From Gallionella sp. UBA6045 (GTDB lineage: Bacteria; Pseudomonadota; Gammaproteobacteria; Burkholderiales; Gallionellaceae): DNA of 12,688 bases. Under the pieces are notes generated by a model. The model was not told the origin of the DNA. It did not search any database and saw only the letters and a program-made list of their open reading frames with translations. The translations under genes were made by a program, and so were the position numbers. Each line of letters opens with the position of its first letter. The stretch's first letter is position 1. Below, piece by piece: positions 1 to 5,838 of this stretch. Location: the NCBI GenBank assembly GCA_002429165.1, contig DIYV01000048.1:3444-16131 (forward strand). The letters run 5' to 3'.

Positions 1-603
1 ATGACGGAAGCTGCCCACCAGATGGCCAGCAACCCATTGCCGCCCGCACAGCGCATACCCGGTTCGGTTGGTATCGCTGCCGGGCCTGAGATTGCAATCA
101 TGGACCGCGACGGCAAATTGCTTGAGCCCGGCGCGATTGGAGAGGTGGTGATACGGGGCGAGAATGTCACGCTGGGTTACGAGAACAACCACAAGGCCAA
201 TGCCGAAGCATTTGTCAACGGATGGTTCCGCACCGGTGACCAGGGCTCCCTCAGCCCGGATGGCTATTTGACACTGACAGGCCGCCTGAAGGAAATCATC
301 AACAGGGGAGGAGAGAATATATCTCCGCTGGAAATCGATGAAGTGCTGATGCATCATCCCGCAGTGATGCAGGTGGTCACTTTTGCGATGCCGCACGAAA
401 AACTGGGGGAGGAAGTCGCTGCGGCCGTGGTATTGCGCGAAGGTTTCACCCTGACCGAACGTGAACTGCGCGACTTTGCGGAAATCCATCTGGCGGATTT
501 CAAAGTGCCGAAAAAAATCCTGTTCATGGCCGAAATCCCCAAAGGTGCCACGGGCAAGCTGCAGCGTATCGGCCTTGCCGCCAAGCTGGGGTTGAAAATA
601 TAG
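1..603 (+). CDS. Acyl-CoA synthetase (AMP-forming), C-terminal 200 residues; oxalyl-CoA synthetase (AAE3/Pcs60)-like; truncated at left edge
   Basis: This is the C-terminal part of an ANL-superfamily enzyme, which activates a carboxylic acid with ATP and then transfers it to CoA. The window opens inside the conserved 'MTEA' motif, so the first Met is internal and the true start lies upstream. Residues 78-80 are the TGD motif. The hinge motif [16 protein letters not shown] spans 94-109. K186 in 'GATGKLQR' is the expected C-terminal catalytic lysine. The wording around the start ([15 protein letters not shown] followed by PGSVG) resembles, by eye, plant AAE3 and yeast Pcs60, which are oxalyl-CoA synthetases; this is recall, not an alignment. 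Bacterial relatives may use other short acids. The C-terminus looks complete. The gene converges on the minus-strand glcG/iclR pair. A role in the neighbouring catabolic set is an inference. Confidence 0.85.
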   Translation: MTEAAHQMASNPLPPAQRIPGSVGIAAGPEIAIMDRDGKLLEPGAIGEVVIRGENVTLGYENNHKANAEAFVNGWFRTGDQGSLSPDGYLTLTGRLKEIINRGGENISPLEIDEVLMHHPAVMQVVTFAMPHEKLGEEVAAAVVLREGFTLTERELRDFAEIHLADFKVPKKILFMAEIPKGATGKLQRIGLAAKLGLKI

Positions 604-639
604 ATTTCCGGTCCCGGCGCTTGAACGGATAAATTAGCG

Positions 640-655
640 ACCCGGAAAACCGGGT
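640..655. terminator. Short hairpin between convergent genes (possible weak bidirectional terminator)
   Basis: ACCCGG (640-645), an AAAA loop (646-649) and CCGGGT (650-655) form a perfect 6-bp GC-rich stem. It sits in the 58-bp gap between the stop codons of two convergent genes, where a shared terminator is expected. Neither strand has a clear T-run after the stem, so intrinsic termination would be weak. It may only mark a Rho-dependent end or protect 3' ends. Confidence 0.4.
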
Positions 656-661
656 GGAGAT

Positions 662-1081
662 TTACCGGTTGATGCTCTCAACAAGTGCACCGATGCCGGC
701 CCGGGCGATTTGCGCATCTTCGGCAGACTTGACGCCGGACACGCCCACGGCACCCACACATTCGCCATCGATCATGATGGGTTCTCCGCCTTCCAGGAAG
801 GTGAGCCCGCCGGGCATGGACAACACAACCATTTCACCGCCGGCTATCCTGTCTGCGTAAACTTTTGAGGGCCTGCGTCCCATCGCGGAGGTGTGTGCCT
901 TGCCTGTGGCGATTTGCATGCTGGTCAGCGGCGCGCCATCCAGGCGTTGCAGCCACATCAAGTGACCGCCATCGTCGACGATGGCAATGGTGACGGCCAA
1001 ATTCTGGCGCAACGCTTCGCTTTCGCAACCTGCTGCAATGATCTTCACATCCGCCAGCGTCAAACATTTTTTACTTTTCAC
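662..1081 (-). CDS. GlcG/HbpS-family (DUF336) protein
   Basis: This is a small alpha/beta protein of the GlcG/HbpS/PduO-C-terminal family. Members bind haem, cobalamin or small ligands and often sit beside genes for glycolate, diol or other organic-acid use; their biochemical role is often unknown. Family features seen are the 'DDGGHL' turn, the 'MQIATGKAHTSA' helix, and the 'GGLTFLEGGEPI' and 'GAVGVSGV' strands near the C-terminus. No signal peptide is visible, so it is probably cytoplasmic. Start choice: on the minus strand an AAGGTG ribosome site (1093-1088) lies 6 nt before a GTG at 1081, giving 139 residues. A GTG at 1090 would give 142 residues but has a poorer ribosome site. It follows iclR by 47 nt on the same strand, so the two are probably co-transcribed. 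It may be a ligand-binding or accessory protein for the locus. Confidence 0.85.
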   Translation of the reverse strand: MKSKKCLTLADVKIIAAGCESEALRQNLAVTIAIVDDGGHLMWLQRLDGAPLTSMQIATGKAHTSAMGRRPSKVYADRIAGGEMVVLSMPGGLTFLEGGEPIMIDGECVGAVGVSGVKSAEDAQIARAGIGALVESINR

Positions 1082-1128
1082 GTGATTCACCTTGCGTTTT
1101 ATTTATTGAAACTGGAAAGGCCGGTATT

Positions 1129-1887
1129 TTACGCAGAGTGATAACCGAGTTGTTTGGAAATTTGCGCACCGGTTTCCATGACCTGCGCAATCCATTCGCT
1201 GCGGCGCCGTTCTATCGGTGCAGACACGGACAAACCGGCCACCACATGGCCGCTGGCATCGCGGATCAAGGTTCCTATGCATCCCACGCCCAGTTCCGCC
1301 TCCTCATTATCCAGCGCGTAACCGTGCTTTGTTGCAGTGATGCAATCTTGAAGCAAGGCAGTTGACTTGGTGTGAGTGTTGACCGTGTAGGCGGGCAGCT
1401 TGCTGCGCTTGGCATAACTGCGGCACGCCGCCTCGCCCTGGTCGCCCAGCATCAGCTTGCCTACCGCAGTCACGTGCAAAGGGGCGCGGCTGCCGATCAC
1501 CTGTTCCACTCGTATCATGCGCTTGGCAAGTGTGCGCTCGATGTAGACCACCTCATCGTCCTCGCGCACGGTCAGGTTGATCGTTTCGCCCAGTTGGTCG
1601 CGCAGTTTCTCCATAAAAGGCAGGGCAACTTTTCTGATGTCCACGCCGGAGCTGACCCGGCTGCCCAGTTGCATCAATTTGACGCCCAATTGGTAATTGC
1701 CCCTGGTGGTGCGCTCTACAAAGCCCTGTTCGGCCAGCGACGAGAGTATGCGGAAGGCGGTAGAGGGATGCAATCCCGTTTCAGCCGAGAGTATTTTCAG
1801 GCTCACAGGATCTTCATGTCCGGCAATGACGTCCAGCAGTCGTGCCAGTCGTTCGATGACTTGTATGGAGGAGGACCCTTTTGGCAT
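1129..1887 (-). CDS. IclR-family transcriptional regulator
   Basis: The protein has 252 residues, normal for the family. The N-terminal winged helix-turn-helix covers about residues 7-65, with the recognition helix near 41-52 (HPSTAFRILSSL). The C-terminal IclR effector-binding domain covers roughly 75-250 and contains 'AVGKLML' and 'GLSVSAPI'. IclR proteins are dimeric or tetrameric repressors or activators that usually sense a small organic acid and control an adjacent, often divergent, catabolic operon. Here the gene is divergent from the thiamine-diphosphate enzyme gene with only 154 bp between the two start codons, which fits control of that gene and of itself. A near-ideal TATAAT -10 box lies upstream. 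No clear Shine-Dalgarno site precedes the ATG at 1887. The effector is not readable from sequence. Confidence 0.93.
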   Translation of the reverse strand: MPKGSSSIQVIERLARLLDVIAGHEDPVSLKILSAETGLHPSTAFRILSSLAEQGFVERTTRGNYQLGVKLMQLGSRVSSGVDIRKVALPFMEKLRDQLGETINLTVREDDEVVYIERTLAKRMIRVEQVIGSRAPLHVTAVGKLMLGDQGEAACRSYAKRSKLPAYTVNTHTKSTALLQDCITATKHGYALDNEEAELGVGCIGTLIRDASGHVVAGLSVSAPIERRRSEWIAQVMETGAQISKQLGYHSA

Positions 1888-1914
1888 ATTTCGTATCGTG
1901 AAAACGATTGTGTA

Positions 1915-1943
1915 TTGCGAAATTATACGACAACCCGTATTCT
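1915..1943 (+). promoter_or_regulatory. Sigma70-type promoter candidate for the TPP-enzyme gene
   Basis: TTGCGA at 1915-1920 and TATTCT at 1938-1943 each match four of six consensus bases and are 17 bp apart. The predicted transcription start would be near 1950, at the upstream edge of the tandem 14-mer. A repressor bound there would block initiation. This is inferred from spacing and match only. Confidence 0.4.
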
Positions 1944-1951
1944 GTTACCAA
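1922..1951 (-). promoter_or_regulatory. Sigma70-type promoter candidate for iclR
   Basis: Read on the minus strand, a perfect TATAAT (plus positions 1922-1927) follows TTGGTA (plus 1946-1951) with an 18-bp spacer. It overlaps the candidate promoter for the plus-strand gene, and its -35 box lies inside the first copy of the tandem 14-mer. Mutual exclusion or autoregulation by the IclR protein is therefore plausible. The predicted leader would be short, about 25-30 nt. Confidence 0.5.
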
Positions 1952-1976
1952 ATCTTTTTTGGCAAATCTATTTTGG
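1949..1976. repeat. Tandem 14-bp direct repeat, candidate regulator binding site
   Basis: CAAATCTTTTTTGG (1949-1962) is followed at once by CAAATCTATTTTGG (1963-1976), with one mismatch and no spacer. A 14-bp period is about 1.3 helical turns. The first copy, with the preceding C, also forms the inverted repeat CCAAA-n5-TTTGG. The position just downstream of the predicted plus-strand start site fits an operator. Confidence 0.55.
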
Positions 1977-1999
1977 TGGCTGACTTTAAAGGCAGCCAC
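1976..1999 (+). promoter_or_regulatory. Leader hairpin upstream of the TPP-enzyme gene
   Basis: GTGGCTG (1976-1982) and CAGCCAC (1993-1999) form a perfect 7-bp stem around a 10-nt loop that itself holds the palindrome CTTTAAAG. The stem ends 28 nt before the AAGGAG ribosome site (2028-2033), so it does not directly hide it. It could stabilise the mRNA 5' end or be a DNA-level operator. No riboswitch class is recognised. Confidence 0.4.
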
Positions 2000-2041
2000 A
2001 CTTTCCAACATCGCACTAACGAAGTTTAAGGAGCAATAATC

Positions 2042-4249
2042 ATGTCGACCAGCGTAGCAGTTACCCCGGATTTTTGTGAGGGCATTCAACATTTCGGAGC
2101 GGCCTGGGAAGGTTTTTCCCGGCATGCCCAATCGGCGGTCATCAAGGACGGCAAATCTGCTATCAGCGATCCGCAAGCGCCTGATGCGGTGTATCAGACA
2201 TTGTTGATGGCCGATGCGCTGCGTTATTTGACCCTGCAAACATGCGGTTCAAAAGGCTCGGGCCATCCGGGCGGTTTCGCCAGCAGCGCCGATGCCTATG
2301 CCTCGCTGGTGATGCTGGGCCACACCAATATCGTGACCGAGGTCGGTCACCATGCGCCAGGCTTCTATAGCGCGATGTTCCTCGACACCTCGCTGGAAGA
2401 GATGGGCATCAAAACGGTGACCGATCTGATGGCGCGTTTCCGCGAGAAGCATGGTCTGCTCGGCCATTTGTCCGGCGCCATTCCGGGATTGTTGGCGCCC
2501 GCCGGCCCGCTGGGCCAGGGCCAGCACTTCGCGATGGCGGGTGCAATGCTGCATCCGGGCAAGTTGTTCCCGGTCACCATCGGTGATGGCGGCATGGGCG
2601 AGCCCTATGTGCTGAATTCGATGATGCACTTCAATACCGCGTACCCCAAGATCACCAACTTTTTGCCAACGCTGATCTGGAACGGTTACAGCCAGGAGCA
2701 TCACTCCATGGTGTCGCGTTTCACCAATGCGGAAATGATCGCCTACTGGAAAGGGCATGGTTTTAAAGAAGTTGTTCTGGTCGACGCCAAGGAGTTCGAC
2801 GATACCAACCAGGCCAGCGCCTACGCGGACAGCTCGTACTTTTCTCACAAGCAGCGCCTGGCTTTTGCCGCCGCTGTACTGGCAGGCGTGGACAAGGCTG
2901 CCAAGTCTGCCTTGGGTGGCACACTGACTGCATTCATCATCAAGCAGATGAAGGGTACCGGTGTACATACGGTGGGTGCCAAGTCGCACAACCTGTATCC
3001 GGCCGACAGCCTGGACAAACCGCACATGATCGAAGGATTGAAGCGTCGCGCGCTGAATCCCGAGGCGTGGGCGATCGTGCGCGAGAATTTCGTGCGTGCC
3101 GGCGGCGGTCCCGCAGTAAAAACCTCGGTGACCGAGCATGTGCTGGATATGGCCCCGCTGGGGAAAATGCCGCTGCACGAATTTGCCAAGAGCGAAAAGG
3201 CCGTACCGGCAACCGCGATGGGCGCGCTGGTTGCCTATGTGGGCACCAGGGACAAGCGTTTCGTCGTGACCAATGCCGACGGCAACGAAGCATCGGCAAT
3301 GAAGAACATCAACGATGCGTTGAAGATCCGTCACCCGACCGTTGATCCGCTTTACAACCAGGAGCCTGAAGGCCAGGTGTACGAGCCGCTGAACGAGGAT
3401 GCCTGTGCCGGTCTGACAGCAGCTCTCTGCCTGTTTGGTTCGCGATCAATCTGGTTGTCCTACGAGAGCTTTGCAATCAACGGCTGGCCGATCGTGCAGA
3501 CTGTTGCGCAGGCGATGGCCGAGCTGCGCCGCAAGACACCTTCCGTCGTCACCATGTTTACCGCGGGTGCGCTGGAACAGGGACGCAACGGCTGGACGCA
3601 TCAGCGTCCGGAGATCGAGAACTACTTTGCCGCGCAGATGCGCAACGGCAATACCTTTCCGCTGTTTCCATGCGATGCGAACGCGATACAGGCATCCTAT
3701 GAATATGCCACCAACAGTTTCAACAAGTGCATGGTGATCATCGCGTCCAAGAGTCCGTTGCCGGTCTACATGAGCGTAGCCGAAGCCAAACACGCGGTGG
3801 AGGAAGGTGCGGCGACCATCTACGAAAGCAAGGCTGGAAACAAGGGAACCGTGGTGTTCGCGGTGACCGGCGATATGGTGTTCCTGCCGGTGTTCGAGGC
3901 CAGGGAAAAACTGGAGGCGGATGGTTACGGGGTGCGTATCGTTGCGATCGTGAATCCGCGCCGTCTGTATCGCGCTACTGATATTTCTTGGGACACCGTA
4001 TCCGAGCCGGACAACAAGTTCATGGATGACTCACACTTCAATGCGTTGTTCGATGGCGATGTGTTGCTCGCGGTGAGCGGCGGACCCAGTGCCGTGCTCG
4101 AACCGGTGCTGCTGCGTACCCGGGCAGCCAAGCGCGACACCTTTGCGTGGAAGCGCGGCGAAACCACCGCAAGCCCGGCAGAGATCATGGAGTTCAACGG
4201 TCTTACCGGGGAGGCGATGGCCAAACGTGTCAAGGTGCTTGCAGGTTGA
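2042..4249 (+). CDS. Thiamine-diphosphate enzyme of the transketolase/phosphoketolase superfamily, divergent, substrate unknown
   Basis: The protein has 735 residues. An AAGGAG site (2028-2033) lies 8 nt before the ATG. The N-terminal half has a transketolase-type motif GSGHPGG (H75), then GHHAPG (H103/H104) and GHLSGAIPG (H142). The ThDP-binding signature runs from GDG at 181-183 to N214. A KGTGVHTVGAKSH segment follows (K304, H316). In the central domain E452 in 'LNEDACAG' sits where the ThDP-activating glutamate is expected. 'NGWTHQRP' (H520, Q521) corresponds to a conserved His-Gln in phosphoketolase and transketolase. The C-terminus ('FAWKRGETTASP', 'FNGLTGEAMAKRV') resembles the phosphoketolase end. 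'GHHAPGFYSAMFLD' also recalls homodimeric pyruvate dehydrogenase E1. Length falls between transketolase (about 660) and phosphoketolase (about 800). It probably transfers or cleaves a C2 unit from a keto compound in the cytoplasm. The exact reaction is unknown. It lies beside a kinase and an importer. Confidence 0.85.
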   Translation: MSTSVAVTPDFCEGIQHFGAAWEGFSRHAQSAVIKDGKSAISDPQAPDAVYQTLLMADALRYLTLQTCGSKGSGHPGGFASSADAYASLVMLGHTNIVTEVGHHAPGFYSAMFLDTSLEEMGIKTVTDLMARFREKHGLLGHLSGAIPGLLAPAGPLGQGQHFAMAGAMLHPGKLFPVTIGDGGMGEPYVLNSMMHFNTAYPKITNFLPTLIWNGYSQEHHSMVSRFTNAEMIAYWKGHGFKEVVLVDAKEFDDTNQASAYADSSYFSHKQRLAFAAAVLAGVDKAAKSALGGTLTAFIIKQMKGTGVHTVGAKSHNLYPADSLDKPHMIEGLKRRALNPEAWAIVRENFVRAGGGPAVKTSVTEHVLDMAPLGKMPLHEFAKSEKAVPATAMGALVAYVGTRDKRFVVTNADGNEASAMKNINDALKIRHPTVDPLYNQEPEGQVYEPLNEDACAGLTAALCLFGSRSIWLSYESFAINGWPIVQTVAQAMAELRRKTPSVVTMFTAGALEQGRNGWTHQRPEIENYFAAQMRNGNTFPLFPCDANAIQASYEYATNSFNKCMVIIASKSPLPVYMSVAEAKHAVEEGAATIYESKAGNKGTVVFAVTGDMVFLPVFEAREKLEADGYGVRIVAIVNPRRLYRATDISWDTVSEPDNKFMDDSHFNALFDGDVLLAVSGGPSAVLEPVLLRTRAAKRDTFAWKRGETTASPAEIMEFNGLTGEAMAKRVKVLAG

Positions 4250-4262
4250 TTGTGTTTATTCT

Positions 4263-4289
4263 GCCAAGGCTTCAAGCCTTGGCTTTTTT
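4263..4289 (+). terminator. Intrinsic terminator after the TPP-enzyme gene
   Basis: GCCAAGGC and GCCTTGGC flank a TTCAA loop, giving an 8-bp stem at 4263-4283 that can extend inward to 10 bp. It is followed directly by six T (4284-4289). It begins 14 nt after the stop codon and 31 nt before the kinase start. It would end or attenuate transcription within the apparent operon, so kinase and transporter expression would depend on readthrough or another promoter. Confidence 0.85.
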
Positions 4290-4319
4290 GTGAACAATTT
4301 TTAAGGTCAGAAACCAATC

Positions 4320-5696
4320 ATGTCAGTAACCAAAATCATCGTGCTGGATGATGATCCCACCGGCTCGCAAACTGTGCACAGCTGTCTGTTGTTGACGCGT
4401 TGGGACAAGGATACTTTGCGCGATGCGATCATGGACGCCTCGCCGCTGTTTTTTGTGCTGACCAACACCCGCGGCATGGCTGCCAAGCCTGCCGCGGATA
4501 TCACCCGCGAGGTTTGCAGGAACCTGAAGCTGGCGTTGGCGGAATTGAAGAAAAACGGGCACGACATCAATCCAATTCTGGTCAGCCGTTCGGACTCGAC
4601 TTTGCGCGGTCACTACCCGGTAGAGACCGACGTGATTGCAGCGGAGTTGGGAGCATTCGATGCCCACTTCCTGGTGCCGGCATTTTTTGAGGGTGGACGC
4701 ATTACCCGCGACAGCGTGCACTACCTGATGGTGGATGGCAAGGAAACGCCGGTGCATGAAACCGAATTCGCGCGTGACTCGGTGTTTGGTTATCGCCACA
4801 GCTATTTGCCGGATTACGTCGAGGAGAAGACTGCCGGACGTATCAGGGCAGTTGAGGTCGAGCGCTTCCTGTTGCGTGATGTTCGGGGCGACAGCATGCC
4901 GCGCCTGATGAGACTGCGGGGGAACGTGTGCTGTGTGGTTGATGCCGAGACCCAGGACGATCTCGATCATTTCGCCGTACAGTTGCGTTTGGCGGCCAGC
5001 CAGGGCAAGCACTTCTTGTTCCGCAGTGCGGCCAGTTTGCTTACCGCACTGGCGGGTCTGCCGCCCCAGCCTGTCGCTGCAGAAGACATGAAGCAATATG
5101 TGCGTGATGGCAAAGCGGGTGCGGTGATTGTGGGATCACATGTCAGGAAGACCACTTTGCAACTGGAACAATTGCTCAAGATGCCGGGAGTTGTGGCTAT
5201 TGAAGTGAATGTGGAAAAATTGCCGGAAAATCGTGATGCACTGCTGGCGGAGATCATACGCAAATGTGAGCAGAGTCATGCCGCAGGTAATACTCCCGTT
5301 GTGTTTACCAGCCGTCTGGAAAAGACATTCCCTGATCAAGCCGCGCGGCTGGCATTTGGTGAAATGGTTTCGGCCTTCCTGATGGACGTGGTGCGCAATT
5401 TGCCCAAAACTTTGGGCTTTTTGATCAGCAAAGGCGGCATCACTTCAAATAATGTGTTGAGTTCGGGCCTGGCTTTGCACACTTCCCGCGTGGTTGGGCA
5501 AATCCTGCCGGGATGTTCGGTGGTATGCTGTCCCGCTGATCATCCGCGTTACCCTGATTTGCCCGTGGTAATATTTCCCGGCAATGTCGGCGATGATCAG
5601 GCTTTGGCAAAGGCATATGGCCGGCTTGCCGGTAACAAAGTCGAACCAAGCGGTGCAAGCGCAAGTATACACCGCAAAGAGAGCATAATGTTGTGA
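4320..5696 (+). CDS. DUF1537 family protein (four-carbon acid sugar kinase-like)
   Basis: The protein has 458 residues, a full-length DUF1537 member. Characterised relatives (DenK, LtnK, OtnK) phosphorylate D-erythronate, L-threonate or 3-oxo-tetronate with ATP; others are uncharacterised. The N-terminal sugar-acid-binding domain shows DDDPTGSQTVH (10-20), SRSDSTLRGHYP (89-100) and PAFFEGGRIT (120-129). The C-terminal nucleotide-binding domain shows ISKGGITS (369-376) and FPGNVG (419-424). All the key family motifs I know are present. A modest AAGG site (4303-4306) precedes the ATG by 13 nt. The gene lies 70 nt after the TPP-enzyme gene, with a terminator between them, and upstream of the ABC importer genes. 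It probably makes a phosphorylated acid that the TPP enzyme or an unlinked enzyme uses. Substrate is unassigned; the usual aldolase and isomerase partners of tetronate pathways are absent from this window. Confidence 0.88.
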   Translation: MSVTKIIVLDDDPTGSQTVHSCLLLTRWDKDTLRDAIMDASPLFFVLTNTRGMAAKPAADITREVCRNLKLALAELKKNGHDINPILVSRSDSTLRGHYPVETDVIAAELGAFDAHFLVPAFFEGGRITRDSVHYLMVDGKETPVHETEFARDSVFGYRHSYLPDYVEEKTAGRIRAVEVERFLLRDVRGDSMPRLMRLRGNVCCVVDAETQDDLDHFAVQLRLAASQGKHFLFRSAASLLTALAGLPPQPVAAEDMKQYVRDGKAGAVIVGSHVRKTTLQLEQLLKMPGVVAIEVNVEKLPENRDALLAEIIRKCEQSHAAGNTPVVFTSRLEKTFPDQAARLAFGEMVSAFLMDVVRNLPKTLGFLISKGGITSNNVLSSGLALHTSRVVGQILPGCSVVCCPADHPRYPDLPVVIFPGNVGDDQALAKAYGRLAGNKVEPSGASASIHRKESIML

Positions 5697-5838
5697 AGTG
5701 AAAAAACATCGCTTATTGCCGACGGTATGTTTGCGATAAGCGTTGCAAGACTTGCATCAGCAAGCTGTTGTTGGTAGTCAGTAGATGTCGTTAAATATCC
5801 TGAGTGTTTTTGATTTTCCATAACTAGAGGAGAGTATT
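5697..5838 (+). promoter_or_regulatory. Kinase to binding-protein intergenic region with hairpins
   Basis: This 142-bp gap has two symmetric elements. The first is a 10-bp stem (5710-5719 with 5733-5742, one G-U pair, 13-nt loop) whose core is CGCTTAT/ATAAGCG. The second is the 13-bp palindrome TGCAAGACTTGCA (5744-5756). No T-run follows either on the plus strand, so they are not clear terminators. A promoter for the transporter genes may lie at about 5770-5820, but no convincing -35/-10 pair is visible. A strong AGAGGAGAG ribosome site (5826-5834) precedes the next ATG. Confidence 0.4.

Larger units (their letters stand above)
1888..2041. promoter_or_regulatory. Divergent control region between iclR and the TPP-enzyme gene
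   Basis: This 154-bp AT-rich intergenic region separates the start codons of two divergent genes. It carries facing promoter candidates, a tandem 14-bp repeat, and nested inverted repeats. These are ATCGT-GAAA-ACGAT (1895-1908), ATTTCG/CGAAAT (1888-1893 and 1918-1923), TCGTAT/ATACGA (1891-1896 and 1925-1930) and CCAAA/TTTGG (1948-1952 and 1958-1962). Such symmetry is expected of operators for a dimeric regulator, and the adjacent IclR protein is the obvious candidate. Which element it binds cannot be decided from sequence. Confidence 0.7.

Noticed and set aside
2249..3334. 361-residue open frame on the minus strand opposite the TPP-enzyme gene
   Set aside because: It is antisense to a gene with clear conserved motifs, is rich in His, Gln and Arg as expected from reverse reading of GC-rich codons, and shows no recognisable domain.
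2042..4249. Sulfoacetaldehyde acetyltransferase (Xsc) as identity of the TPP enzyme
   Set aside because: Xsc belongs to the acetolactate synthase family with a different domain order; this protein has transketolase/phosphoketolase motifs instead.
5701..5742. Minus-strand intrinsic terminator (stem followed by six T on the minus strand)
   Set aside because: There is no minus-strand gene upstream for it to terminate, and the T-run is separated from the stem by three bases.
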